Positions 8,944-17,259 are shown, numbered from the stretch's first letter. The stretch: 64,000 nucleotides of DNA from JAVBWO01 sp036677375 (GCA_036677375.1 JAVBWO010000005.1:62001-126000); one strand, 5' to 3'. Numbers and translations: made by a program. The notes: generated by a model from the letters alone, not told the origin.

Positions 8944-9267
8944 AATTGAAAATGTTATGTAGACATAAAATGATCCCGGAAGGGAAAATTTAGAGCAATA
9001 CTGCACAGAGTAACACCAGTGGGTAAAATGCGGTAAAATAAAATATGGAAGACAGATAACAATTTCAGCCCTGGGCGATGAACCGGCTCAAGTAAAGAAG
9101 AAGCGTGGATGTCACAGCTTTGCCGTACCTTTTCGGTGTATGAGGTGTATGATGCGGTGTTGCCTTAGAATAAAACCGCCGATCTTTCCTCCAACAACGG
9201 GGCTATGAAAACGCGCGCACCTATTTGCCGCCATGGCTTATCAGGGTAACGGCAGTTGGCGCTTTTT
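8944..9267. other. Non-coding gap between sigF and the SpoVAF-like gene
   Basis: About 320 bp with no ORF that has both a plausible RBS and family-like content on either strand. It presumably contains the SpoVAF-like promoter, but no convincing sigma-G/F element was recognised. Confidence 0.6.
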
Positions 9268-10023
9268 TTATAATCTTTCCCTGATCTTGAGCAAGGCGCC
9301 CTTTTCCAGGCGACTGACCTGCGCCTGGGAAATGTGAAATTCTTCCGCCACCTCCATCTGAGTCCTGCCCAGAAAGAAACGGAGCAAAATCAGCTTCTGC
9401 TCCCGGAGGGACAGTCTGGACATGGCTTCTTTCATAGCAAGAGTGTCGATCCAGTCGTTTTCCCCCTGGCAGCCGGTGAGGGTATCGCCTAAAAAAAGAT
9501 CCTCCTCCGCCGCCAGCGGCTGATCCAAAGAAGACAGCGGCTGCGCGGCTTCTAAAGCGAGAGCCACCTCGGTTTCTTTCAGATTCAGGCGCTGCCCGAT
9601 CTCACCGATGGTAGGCTCCCGGCCCAGCTCCATTTGCAGCTGGCCGCCGGCGGCATATACCTGCTGACCTGTCTCTTTCAGGCTGCGGTTGACATGGATG
9701 CCTTGGTTGTCCCGGAGATAGCGGCGGATCTCCCCGATGATCAGTGGCACCGCATAAGTGGAGAAGCGCGTTTCGTAGCGGTCGTCAAAATTCATGATGG
9801 CTTTCAACAAGCCGATGACCCCTACCTGCAAAAGATCCTCTTCCTCATATCCCCGGTTGCAGAAACGCTGCACCAAAGAAGACACCAGGCGCAAATTGCT
9901 TTGTACCAAGATCTCCTTCGCTTCGGCATCCCCCAACTGCGCTTTTTTAATATAGCTTCTTACCTCGTCCTGCGGCAAGGGCGGCAGATGCGGTAAACGG
10001 GACAGATGTCCCTGCTCTGCCAC
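9268..10023 (-). CDS. sigF: RNA polymerase sporulation sigma factor SigF
   Basis: 251 residues. Region 2 reads LVQSNLRLVSSLVQRFCNRGYEEEDLLQVGVIGLLKAI and FSTYAVPLIIGEIRRYLRDN; region 4 ends RTQMEVAEEFHISQAQVSRLEKGAL. Its order directly after spoIIAB distinguishes it from SigG. In the family it directs early forespore transcription and is held inactive by SpoIIAB. The start is GTG at 10023, preceded by GGGAGG and 4 bases beyond the spoIIAB stop. Expression is expected from the spoIIA promoter upstream of spoIIAA. Confidence 0.97.
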   Translation of the reverse strand: MAEQGHLSRLPHLPPLPQDEVRSYIKKAQLGDAEAKEILVQSNLRLVSSLVQRFCNRGYEEEDLLQVGVIGLLKAIMNFDDRYETRFSTYAVPLIIGEIRRYLRDNQGIHVNRSLKETGQQVYAAGGQLQMELGREPTIGEIGQRLNLKETEVALALEAAQPLSSLDQPLAAEEDLFLGDTLTGCQGENDWIDTLAMKEAMSRLSLREQKLILLRFFLGRTQMEVAEEFHISQAQVSRLEKGALLKIRERL

Positions 10024-10027
10024 GGTT

Positions 10028-10468
10028 CTATACCTCCCGTCCGGTATTTAAGTACTTGGTCATGGTTACCGTGGTGCCGCGTCCTAAAGCGGAGGACACC
10101 GCAAGCTTGTCCATAAAGGAATGCATGAAAGAAAAGCCCAGCCCCATCCTTTCCGGCGATTGGGAAAAGCCCGGCTCCATCGCCTTTTCGATATCGGCGA
10201 TGCCGACGCCGCTGTCCCGCACAATGATCTCCAGACGGGTCTCATAGCGGGTTAATGTCATTTCCACCATGCAATCTTCCCGGTTCTCGTAGCCGTGGAG
10301 AATGGCGTTGGAAACCGCCTCGGAAATCGCCACTTTCAACTCTTCCAGTTCGTTGATGGTCATTTCCAAGGGAGCCGCAAAAGCCGCCGCCGTTACCCGG
10401 GCCAAGGCCACATTGTCACCCATGCTTAGAAAGCGCAGTTCCACCCGGTTGATCACTGTCTCGTTCAT
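10028..10468 (-). CDS. spoIIAB: Anti-sigma F factor / serine kinase SpoIIAB
   Basis: 146 residues with the GHKL ATPase/kinase motifs: N box ELKVAISEAVSNAILHGY, G1 RDSGVGIADIEKAMEPG and G2 ERMGLGFSFMHSFMD. It binds SigF and phosphorylates SpoIIAA on a conserved serine. The start overlaps the spoIIAA stop by 4 bases, with GGGGGTGAAACG as RBS. This tight coupling is typical of the spoIIA operon. Confidence 0.97.
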   Translation of the reverse strand: MNETVINRVELRFLSMGDNVALARVTAAAFAAPLEMTINELEELKVAISEAVSNAILHGYENREDCMVEMTLTRYETRLEIIVRDSGVGIADIEKAMEPGFSQSPERMGLGFSFMHSFMDKLAVSSALGRGTTVTMTKYLNTGREV

Positions 10469-10809
10469 ATCGTTTCACCCCCTGCCTGCTGCCGTTCTTC
10501 CGGTTTTTCCATCTCCATCACCCGGTGAAAACCGGAAAGGTATAAGATCCGGTAAACCTGCGGATTGGCTCCCCGGATATATACCTTGCCCCCCCAGGCG
10601 GCCAGACGCCTGTAGCGACCTAAAATGACGCCCAGACCGGAGCTGTCTATAAAAGTGACTTGATGGAAATCAAAGACCAGATGCCGGGCGCAGGTCTCGT
10701 TTAGCTCCTGGTCAATGGCATGGCGCCACGCGTCTGCCGTGTTCATATCCAACTCTCCCTTGGCAAAGGCATAGAGAGTTCCTTGTTCATAACGGAATCT
10801 GTATTCCAT
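10465..10809 (-). CDS. spoIIAA: Anti-anti-sigma factor SpoIIAA (STAS domain)
   Basis: 114 residues, one STAS domain. The phosphorylation site is in FIDSSGLGVILGRY (about residues 54-67). Unphosphorylated SpoIIAA frees SigF from SpoIIAB in the forespore. The start at 10809 is 9 bases after GGAGGT. It is the first gene of the spoIIAA-spoIIAB-sigF unit, 107 bp downstream of dacF. Confidence 0.97.
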   Translation of the reverse strand: MEYRFRYEQGTLYAFAKGELDMNTADAWRHAIDQELNETCARHLVFDFHQVTFIDSSGLGVILGRYRRLAAWGGKVYIRGANPQVYRILYLSGFHRVMEMEKPEERQQAGGETI

Positions 10810-10835
10810 GGCGGACCTCCTTTATTTTTCCGTGG

Positions 10836-10900
10836 ATTTCGCCGGGGAAGCCGCCGCATCCTGCCGCAAAAAACCTGTTAAAATAGGGTATTCTGCCGAA
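10836..10900 (-). promoter_or_regulatory. Candidate Spo0A box and sigma-H-like promoter of spoIIA
   Basis: On the minus strand AGGAT (10858-10862) and GAAAT (10836-10840) are separated as in sigma-H promoters (18 bases between AGGA and GAA). A TGCCGAA on the plus strand at 10894-10900 fits the Spo0A box TGNCGAA. In Bacillus the spoIIA operon is controlled by exactly this pair. The -10 differs by one base from consensus; the assignment is inference. Confidence 0.4.
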
Positions 10901-10916
10901 TTGTGTTTTAAAGCAG

Positions 10917-12059
10917 CTACATGCAACAGATGATCCGCAAGACTGTACGCCAATGTGCCGCCCAGGTTTTTTTCGCCACATTATCCCCCGCTAAAAGCGG
11001 GATCTCCCGAATGTTCTCACCGTCTTTCTGTAAAATCAGGTTGCCGATGGGCGCACCCTTTTCCACCGGCGCCTGAAGTTTGCCGGAAAGTTTCAGGTCA
11101 TAGGTCAACTGGGACTCGCCGCCCTTTTGTTCCACACAGCCCACATCTTCACCGGCTAAGATGGGAACGGTTTCCTTCTGCCCCTTGCTTACAGGTGCGG
11201 CGCCCACCACCTCCCCCGAGGCAAAGAGTTTCTGATAAGTAAAGGTATTGAAGCCGTAATTCATCAGCTTCATGCTTTCGGTAAGATGTCCCCGGGGTTC
11301 CGGAACCCCCATGACCACACCGATGAGCATCAGATCATTCCGTTTGACACAACTGACCATATTGTGTTTCGCCAGGTCGGTGGAACCGGTCTTCATTCCT
11401 AACGTACCGTCATACCATTTCAAAAGGCGGTTGGTATTCCATAGCTTCAAGGGCTTGGGATCCGGGCGGAAATCATATTCATAGATCGTGGTATAATCAA
11501 AAAAGCCCGGAACCGTAGCGGCATAAACACCCAGCTTCGCCATATCCGCTGCCGTGGTATAATGGTCTGAGTCATGCAAGCCGTGGGAGTTGGCAAAATG
11601 GGTGCCGGTCATGCCTATTTCCGCCGCTTTTTGGTTCATGAGATCCACAAAAGAGGTTTCGCTACCCGCCAAAAACTCCGCCACAGCCACCGAAGCGTCA
11701 TTACCGGAGCCTACGGCGATGGCAATAAGCATTTCCTTTAAACTGCGCTCCTCACCGGCATAAAGATAGACCTGGGAACCGCCCATACCAGCGGCATATT
11801 CGCTGGTCATGACATTGTCGTCTAAGCCCGCTTTGCCGCTGTTTACCGCTTCCAAAGCCAACACCAGAGTCATGATCTTGGTAATGCTGGCGGGATACCA
11901 TTTCAGATTTTCATTATGGGCGGCCAGAACCTGGCCGCTGGTGCCCTCCACCAGGATATAAGATTCCCCGGCCAGCTCGGGAGCGGCAGCCTGAGCCGTT
12001 ACGGGACAACAAAGCAGAACCAATATGGTAATCATGAAAAAACAAGCTATTTTTTTCAT
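10917..12059 (-). CDS. dacF: D-alanyl-D-alanine carboxypeptidase DacF (S11 family)
   Basis: 380 residues with a clear signal peptide (MKKIACFFMITILVLLCCPV...AQAA). The penicillin-binding motifs are SxxK in YPASITKIMT, SGN near residue 118 and KTG in GMKTGSTDLAKHN. A C-terminal beta domain follows. It trims stem peptides of peptidoglycan. Position immediately before spoIIA is the conserved place of dacF, which is forespore-specific in Bacillus. The start follows AAGGAGGTACATAT. Confidence 0.95.
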   Translation of the reverse strand: MKKIACFFMITILVLLCCPVTAQAAAPELAGESYILVEGTSGQVLAAHNENLKWYPASITKIMTLVLALEAVNSGKAGLDDNVMTSEYAAGMGGSQVYLYAGEERSLKEMLIAIAVGSGNDASVAVAEFLAGSETSFVDLMNQKAAEIGMTGTHFANSHGLHDSDHYTTAADMAKLGVYAATVPGFFDYTTIYEYDFRPDPKPLKLWNTNRLLKWYDGTLGMKTGSTDLAKHNMVSCVKRNDLMLIGVVMGVPEPRGHLTESMKLMNYGFNTFTYQKLFASGEVVGAAPVSKGQKETVPILAGEDVGCVEQKGGESQLTYDLKLSGKLQAPVEKGAPIGNLILQKDGENIREIPLLAGDNVAKKTWAAHWRTVLRIICCM

Positions 12060-12333
12060 ATATGTACCTCCTTTTTACTTCTATCAAGGTCTTGCTCATT
12101 GCCTTCTTTCTCTTATTTCACCTCTTTTCAATGTATGCCGGGACGGCCTTTGATATGTCTTGACCTCTTCATTTCAACAGTTTTCCCCAAAAAGACGAAA
12201 ATTATACTTCTTTTCCTGCATTTTTTAGTATTTTGTTTCTATCCTTTGGCACAATTTGCCATGCCACTCTTCCTTTTCCCCAGCTCCTGTGCTAAACTGA
12301 TAATAGATTTGTGTGAAATGAAAAGTTGTTGTT

Positions 12334-12362
12334 TTGACCACTGAGCCGGACGCCTTTATAAG
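12334..12362 (+). promoter_or_regulatory. Sigma-A-type promoter of the pilin-like gene
   Basis: TTGACC (12334-12339), exactly 17 bases, TATAAG (12357-12362). Transcription would start near 12369, about 30 bases before the ATG at 12398. The remaining ~270 bp between dacF and this promoter shows no gene. Confidence 0.65.
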
Positions 12363-12397
12363 AAGCGCTTTGGGGCAAAACAAGAGGGAGACGCTAT

Positions 12398-13276
12398 ATG
12401 TTCAGGCAAACGAAAAAAGGATTCACTCTGATTGAGATCATCCTTGTCATTGCCATCCTTGCTATTCTTCTGGCCGTTCTCATTCCCAATGTCCTGCGAT
12501 ATGTAAGCCGGAGCCAGGAAGCCGTCTGCCGCCAAAACCGGCGAACCATCTTCCAGGCCTATGAGATCTACAAAGCGACGAAGAATCCCGACTGCACTTT
12601 GGCAGATGTGCTGGAAGGCACCGTTCCTCTTTTGACAGAACAGCATCTGGAAAACGGCTGCCCCAGCGGTGGCGTCTATACCGTCAACACACAGGACGGT
12701 CATTACTTCATGATCTCCTGCTCCGTCCATAAAGATTTCACCCTGATACAGCATACGCCCCCCGACAGTTACCCACCCTGGCCGGGCGTTCAGCTCTATG
12801 AATCGGCGGCGGACCGGTTGCCCAAAAGCTATACCATTACCGCCAGCGCGGCGTCCTTGTCGAATCTTTATTCCATCGGCGGCTTCGCGGGTATTCTGGC
12901 TGAAACTTATACCGGCGCCGACGGCAAGACCTACGGCACCAGCGTCCAGTTTGAACAAAGTGCCGGTAACAAACCCAAAAAGATCGTGGTCACTTCCTTT
13001 GAAATGCCCCAAGATCGCAGCGGTTTTGGTAACACCGGCGGCTACAGTCAATTTACGCTGCCGGATGACGTCGACCTTTCCCAGAACTGCCAAATCTCTC
13101 TCCAGGTGGAAGATAAAGGCAACGGTAACAATAAGACCCTGACCGTTCAGGTAACGGTCAGCGGCGAAGTGGTTTTCAAAAAACAAAAAGCTATTGCTGC
13201 CGCGCCGGAAGACGCGGACGTTTATGCCGGTCTGAGGGTACCGCAGCGTTTTTCGGATTTTACAGTGGAATATTAA
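12398..13276 (+). CDS. Type IV pilin-like protein with N-terminal methylation motif
   Basis: 292 residues beginning MFRQTKKGFTLIEIILVIAI. The class III signal (KKG followed by FTLIE with the +5 Glu) and a single hydrophobic helix LVIAILAILLAVLIPNV are textbook pilin/pseudopilin features. A prepilin peptidase would cut after the Gly. The C-terminal ~240 residues are a soluble, probably beta-rich domain rich in Thr/Gly/Asn that I do not recognise. No pilus ATPase, membrane platform or PilD gene is in the window, so it must use machinery encoded elsewhere. It is plus-strand, opposite to its neighbours, with its own promoter and terminator, and splits the otherwise conserved pnp-dacF neighbourhood. 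RBS GAGGGAG. Confidence 0.88.
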   Translation: MFRQTKKGFTLIEIILVIAILAILLAVLIPNVLRYVSRSQEAVCRQNRRTIFQAYEIYKATKNPDCTLADVLEGTVPLLTEQHLENGCPSGGVYTVNTQDGHYFMISCSVHKDFTLIQHTPPDSYPPWPGVQLYESAADRLPKSYTITASAASLSNLYSIGGFAGILAETYTGADGKTYGTSVQFEQSAGNKPKKIVVTSFEMPQDRSGFGNTGGYSQFTLPDDVDLSQNCQISLQVEDKGNGNNKTLTVQVTVSGEVVFKKQKAIAAAPEDADVYAGLRVPQRFSDFTVEY

Positions 13277-13364
13277 TCTGAATATCAGAGCATGGAACAA
13301 CGGTAAACAACATCCTCCGACAAATATACTGTAAGGATCAACCGGTTAATAAAATACTAAAATA

Positions 13365-13404
13365 CAAAGAAGCGGTGGTGAAAATTTTCACCACCGCTTC
13401 TTTG
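13365..13404. terminator. Perfect-palindrome bidirectional terminator
   Basis: A 40-bp perfect palindrome (CAAAGAAGCGGTGGTGAAAA and its complement) between the convergent pilin-like gene and the small minus-strand ORF at 13411. It can serve both transcripts. Confidence 0.85.
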
Positions 13405-13410
13405 CCCCCT

Positions 13411-13566
13411 CTAGTCGAAGTATTGTGGATCGCTTGCAAAAGTATGTTGCTCAACTTCAACCGCCAGGAACATTTTTTCTGTTTTTTGCTGCACCTTTTG
13501 TAGCTCGTCAATGACATCTGTAATTTTGTTAAACAATTGGCAGTACATTTCTTGATACCCATCCAT
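13411..13566 (-). CDS. Small acidic helical protein, divergent from XRE regulator
   Basis: 51 residues, too short for most ORF cut-offs: MDGYQEMYCQLFNKITDVID, then a Lys/Gln-rich helix and a C-terminus ending SDPQYFD. GGGGGTGAT lies upstream; an ATG two codons earlier (13572) is closer to this RBS. It ends at the palindromic terminator and starts opposite an XRE repressor across a 90-bp region holding two operators, so it looks like a regulated real gene. Predicted as one or two amphipathic helices. The function is unknown; a small partner of the regulator is possible but unproven. Confidence 0.6.
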   Translation of the reverse strand: MDGYQEMYCQLFNKITDVIDELQKVQQKTEKMFLAVEVEQHTFASDPQYFD

Positions 13567-13587
13567 GACCATCACCCCCATTTCATT

Positions 13588-13630
13588 TTAACGGATATAC
13601 CGTTAAAAATCAATAACGGAATATCCGTTA
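13588..13630. promoter_or_regulatory. Two palindromic operators between small ORF and XRE gene
   Basis: TTAACGG-ATATA-CCGTTAA (13588-13606) and TAACGGA-ATA-TCCGTTA (13614-13630). They share the core TAACGGA and sit about 25 bp apart centre to centre, on one helical face within error. The position in the divergent promoter region suggests binding of the adjacent XRE protein. Confidence 0.7.
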
Positions 13631-13653
13631 AGGCATAATAGGTTTGGGGTGAT

Positions 13654-13881
13654 ATGATGTACGAACGAATCCGCAATTTAAGAGAGGATAAGGACTTAAC
13701 ACAGAAAGATCTGGCCGAGCTTTTATCCATTGCGCAAACAACCTATTCCGATTATGAGCTGGGTAAGCTGAATATCCCCGTCCCCGTCCTGATCTACCTA
13801 GCTAAATATTACAAAACCAGCATCGATTATCTTATTGGCCTAACCGATGTGGCAACCCCTTATCCACAAAAGAGGAAATAA
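13654..13881 (+). CDS. XRE-family transcriptional regulator
   Basis: 75 residues, a single Cro/C1 helix-turn-helix: IRNLREDKDLTQKDLAELLS, then IAQTTYSDYELGKLNIPVPVLIYLAKYYKTSIDYLIGLT. It is preceded by GGGGTGAT; an internal ATG one codon later is equally possible. It has no additional sensing domain. The two TAACGGA palindromes immediately upstream are probably its operators, making it an autorepressor that also controls the divergent 51-residue ORF. Confidence 0.92.
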   Translation: MMYERIRNLREDKDLTQKDLAELLSIAQTTYSDYELGKLNIPVPVLIYLAKYYKTSIDYLIGLTDVATPYPQKRK

Positions 13882-14015
13882 GCAAATTATCCGACTGAAT
13901 CATAGAACAAAGACCTTCCTGCAATTGGACTGAATCAGTAAGCAGGAACATGGCAAAGAAGCCCCCAATCGGAGGATCATAAAATAAACAAGACCAGTAA
14001 AAACGGACAATGACA

Positions 14016-14063
14016 AAATGCCCCCCTGATATAGGATAATAAATCTATATCAGGGGGGCATTT
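14016..14063. terminator. Strong stem-loop between XRE gene and pnp
   Basis: A 19-bp perfect stem (AAATGCCCCCCTGATATAG and complement) with a 10-base loop. It lies downstream of both the plus-strand XRE gene and the minus-strand pnp gene, so it may stop both. Nothing else is seen in the 293-bp gap. Confidence 0.8.
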
Positions 14064-14174
14064 GTATATAAATAGACCAATATATCTACTTAGGGAAGCC
14101 TTTGTATATTTTATTGTTTAATTTTAGCCAATACCCCTCTTTATCATTGTCACGGCAACGAAACCTAAGAAGCT

Positions 14175-14996
14175 CTAAATGCCGGAAATAATCAGCTTTA
14201 ACAAGGCGTTGATCTGGCCCTGCATTCCTTGCGTGGTCTCATTGACTTCCTCGGCAGTGATCTTATCTTGCGATATCCCTGCTGCCATATTGCTGATGCA
14301 GGAGACGCCCAGCACTTTCAGGCCGGCATGGTTGCCGGTGATGACCTCCGGAACGGTAGACATGCCCACCGCATCGGCGCCGATCATCCCAAAAAAGCGG
14401 ATCTCCGCCGGCGTTTCGAAGGAGGGGCCGTTGATACCCAGATAGACGCCTTCCTGCAAAGCCATGCCCGCCGCCGCCGCGCTTTTTTTCACTTCCTGCC
14501 GCCATTCCCTGCTGTACGCATCGCTCATATCAGGAAAACGAGGGCCGAAATCCTCGTGATTAGGCCCGCGCAGCGGGTTATGTCCCATAAAATTGATATG
14601 ATCACTAATCAGCATCAGGTCGCCTCTTTTGAATTGGGGATTGATGCCACCCGCCGCATTGGTAACAATGAGCCGCTTGGCGCCGAGACGCTTCAGCACA
14701 TAAACCGGGAAGACAAGATCATCAAAGGTATAGCCCTCATAATAATGGAGCCGTCCCTGCATAACACCAATATACTTACCGCACAATGTACCACAGACCA
14801 ACTGCCCCACATGACCGGGAGCTGTGGAACTGCGAAAATTGGGAATCTCATTGTAGGGAATAGCGGTGGGCTGCTCCAGATATTGGGCAAAGTCACCCCA
14901 GCCGGAACCCAGGATCACCGCCGCTTCCAATTCCTCAGGAATACGCTGTTGGATAAAACTGCACGTAATTGCCAAACGGTCTAATCTGCCACGCAT
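14175..14996 (-). CDS. punA: Purine nucleoside phosphorylase (trimeric PNP type)
   Basis: 273 residues from the ATG at 14996, which has GGAGG 10 bases upstream; an in-frame ATG at 15038 lacks an RBS. Motifs include AVILGSGWGDF, the phosphate/substrate loop GRLHYYEGY, VTNAAGGINP and GPSFETPAEIRFFGMIGADAVGMSTVPE. The enzyme phosphorolyses purine (deoxy)nucleosides to base and (deoxy)ribose-1-phosphate. Its neighbour deoB converts the sugar product, so both work in nucleoside salvage. Gene order xerD-deoB-pnp matches Bacillus. Confidence 0.95.
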   Translation of the reverse strand: MRGRLDRLAITCSFIQQRIPEELEAAVILGSGWGDFAQYLEQPTAIPYNEIPNFRSSTAPGHVGQLVCGTLCGKYIGVMQGRLHYYEGYTFDDLVFPVYVLKRLGAKRLIVTNAAGGINPQFKRGDLMLISDHINFMGHNPLRGPNHEDFGPRFPDMSDAYSREWRQEVKKSAAAAGMALQEGVYLGINGPSFETPAEIRFFGMIGADAVGMSTVPEVITGNHAGLKVLGVSCISNMAAGISQDKITAEEVNETTQGMQGQINALLKLIISGI

Positions 14997-15151
14997 AAAA
15001 CTGCCTCCTTCACAAGATATAGCCTTTGTTTTCTCCATTCATCTTATTCGTACTGCTCATTTTTATCTGCTTGTACTTACCGTATTTTCTAAAAACCGGC
15101 TTCCGTCTTCCAAGACCTTGCCGTCCGGCGTTCCGCCATTTTCATGATGAT

Positions 15152-16315
15152 CTATAAACCCATTTCCGGCAGCATCGATTGTCCCAAAGCCAAAGGTCCC
15201 ACACCCAGCCATTGCGCCACCGTGGCGCCCAGATCGGCAAAGGTTGTCCGGCAGTCCAGATCCGCCGGTTTGCCGCCTAAAGCCAAAAGGGGTACATATT
15301 CTCTGGAATGGTCGGTGCTGGGGGTGGTAGGGTCGGCGCCGTGATCGGCCGTAATGAAAATCAAATCTTTCGGCCGGCGTTTGCCCAAGCAATCCGGCAG
15401 CATGGCGTCAAACGACTCCAAGGCTCTGCCGTATCCCAAAACATTATTGCGGTGGCCGTAAAGCATATCGAAATCCACGAAATTGGCCCAGATCAGTCCG
15501 GCATCCACCTCATCCATGGCCCGGCAGGTCTGCTGCATGATCATGACATTATCGGCGGCTGCATAGCTTTTGCCGACACCGTCCCCGGCAAAGATATCAC
15601 GGATCTTGCCAATGGCGGCCACCGGCAGGCCTGCCGCCGTTATTTTTTGTAAAAGATGCCCGGCAGGCGGCTTCAGGGAATAATCATGCCGTCCGGCAGT
15701 GCGGACAAAAGCGCCCGGTTTCCCCACAAAAGGGCGAGCGATCACCCGGGCCACCGCATGCTCGCCTTGCATGAGCTGCCGTACTTTAAGGCAGATATCA
15801 TAGAGTTTTGGCAAAGGAACCACGTCTTCATGAGCGGCAATCTGAAGCACGCTGTCGGCAGAAGTATAAACGATCAACGCTCCCGTTGCCAGATGCTCTT
15901 CTCCCAAGGCTTGGATGATGGCCGTACCGGAAGAGGCAATATTACCTAAAATATCCCGACCGCTGATGCGCCGGATCTCTTGCAGCAAGGAAGCGGGAAA
16001 GCCTTGGGGATAAGTGGGAAACGGCTTTTCCTGCAGGATTCCAGCCATTTCCCAATGACCGGTGGTGGTATCCTTGCCGGTGGAGCGTTCCGTCATTTTA
16101 CCGAAAGCCGCTGTGGGAGCCGGCGCCGGCTCCACGCCAAGGAAGGTTCCGATATGGCCCAAGCCAAGCCCCGCAAGACAAGGCAGGCGTAGACCACCTA
16201 AGGCCGTCGCGATATTGCCCAAAGTATTGCTTCCCGCATCACCGTAAGCCGCGGCGTCGGGCAAAGCGCCGATGCCTACACTGTCCATCACTAAAATAAT
16301 CGCCCTTTTATTCAT
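15152..16315 (-). CDS. deoB: Phosphopentomutase
   Basis: 387 residues beginning MNKRAIILVMDSVGIGALPD, with the alkaline-phosphatase-superfamily metal site (DSVG at the start, FVDFDMLYGHRN and FITADHGADPTTPSTDHSRE later). It interconverts (deoxy)ribose-1- and -5-phosphate. It sits between xerD and pnp, all minus strand, and the 15-bp gap after xerD implies co-transcription. The start follows GAGGCG. Confidence 0.97.
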   Translation of the reverse strand: MNKRAIILVMDSVGIGALPDAAAYGDAGSNTLGNIATALGGLRLPCLAGLGLGHIGTFLGVEPAPAPTAAFGKMTERSTGKDTTTGHWEMAGILQEKPFPTYPQGFPASLLQEIRRISGRDILGNIASSGTAIIQALGEEHLATGALIVYTSADSVLQIAAHEDVVPLPKLYDICLKVRQLMQGEHAVARVIARPFVGKPGAFVRTAGRHDYSLKPPAGHLLQKITAAGLPVAAIGKIRDIFAGDGVGKSYAAADNVMIMQQTCRAMDEVDAGLIWANFVDFDMLYGHRNNVLGYGRALESFDAMLPDCLGKRRPKDLIFITADHGADPTTPSTDHSREYVPLLALGGKPADLDCRTTFADLGATVAQWLGVGPLALGQSMLPEMGL

Positions 16316-16329
16316 GATTTTCGCCTCGC

Positions 16330-17229
16330 TTATTTGGCTCTGGGGTGCGCATGTTCATACACCTGGCGCAAGTGCCCCCTGGTCAGGTGGGTGTAGATCT
16401 GTGTTGTGGAGATATCGGCATGGCCTAAAATTTCCTGCACCACCCGAAGGTCGGCACCGTTCTCCAAAAGGTGGGTGGCTACGGAATGCCGCAGCATGTG
16501 CGGGGTAACGGTAAAACCGATGCGGCAGTCCTCGGCATAGCCGTTTAAGATTTTCCAGAAGCCCTGCCGGCTCAGGCGTCCACCCCGGCAATTCAAAAAG
16601 AGGGCATCCTCCGCCCGCTTGCTGCGGTAGAGTTTCAGGCGCCCTTCTTGCAGGTAATTATCTAAAGCCTGTATGGCATAACTGCCTAAAGGCACGATCC
16701 TTTCCTTAGAACCTTTGCCAAAAACCTGTGCATAGCCCGCCTCTAAATTAAGATCGCCGGTATTTAATCCCACCAGTTCGCTGACGCGGATACCGGTAGC
16801 GTAAAGAGTCTCCAAAAGCGCCCGATCCCGCAAACCCAGCGGCGTACTGCTGTCCGGTCGGGACAAAAGCTGCGCTATCTGTTCCTGGCTTAAAACATGA
16901 GGAAAGAGTTTGGCCAGCTTCGGGGTCTCCAAGGTGGCGGCCAGATCCTTTTTCACCAGGTCTTCCGCCGTCAGAAAATGATAAAATGATTTCAAGCAGG
17001 CGATATGCTGTGCCATGGAAGCCGGGGCATATCCCGCTTTATGCAAGGTTTCCAGATAAGCGGTAATATCCCCCCGCTCCAATTCCTCGATCTCTTTTTT
17101 GCCCAAGGTTCTGGCATATTCCGTAAAATCCCGCAAGTCAAAACGGTAGCTTTCTATAGTATTAACCGCAAGGCCCCGCTCCACGCTGGCATAAATCAGA
17201 AACTGCTCTACACTTTGCCCCAGCAGCAA
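16330..17229 (-). CDS. xerD: Site-specific tyrosine recombinase XerD
   Basis: 299 residues. The N-terminal SAM-like core-binding domain reads FLIYASVERGLAVNTIESYRFDL. Catalytic residues are in ATGIRVSELVGL (Arg), KGSKERIVPL (Lys), HMLRHSVATHLL (His-xx-Arg), GHADISTTQIYTHL (His and Tyr nucleophile). It resolves chromosome dimers at dif with XerC. The start is TTG at 17229 with GGGGAGG 8 bases upstream. In Bacillus the fur gene lies just upstream; here that place is taken by a non-coding repeat block. No integrative element is adjacent, and the genomic context supports the housekeeping role. Confidence 0.93.
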   Translation of the reverse strand: MLLGQSVEQFLIYASVERGLAVNTIESYRFDLRDFTEYARTLGKKEIEELERGDITAYLETLHKAGYAPASMAQHIACLKSFYHFLTAEDLVKKDLAATLETPKLAKLFPHVLSQEQIAQLLSRPDSSTPLGLRDRALLETLYATGIRVSELVGLNTGDLNLEAGYAQVFGKGSKERIVPLGSYAIQALDNYLQEGRLKLYRSKRAEDALFLNCRGGRLSRQGFWKILNGYAEDCRIGFTVTPHMLRHSVATHLLENGADLRVVQEILGHADISTTQIYTHLTRGHLRQVYEHAHPRAK

Positions 17230-17259
17230 TGCTGCCGCCTCCCCTCTTAAGGCAAAACA

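Noticed and set aside
12356..13300. 314-codon minus-strand ORF opposite the pilin-like gene
   Set aside because: The plus strand has a promoter, RBS, a clear prepilin signal and a terminator. The antisense frame has none.
13338..13562. 74-codon minus-strand frame overlapping the 51-residue ORF
   Set aside because: It lacks an RBS and reads through the palindromic terminator. The neighbouring frame with an RBS and a stop before the terminator is the better gene.
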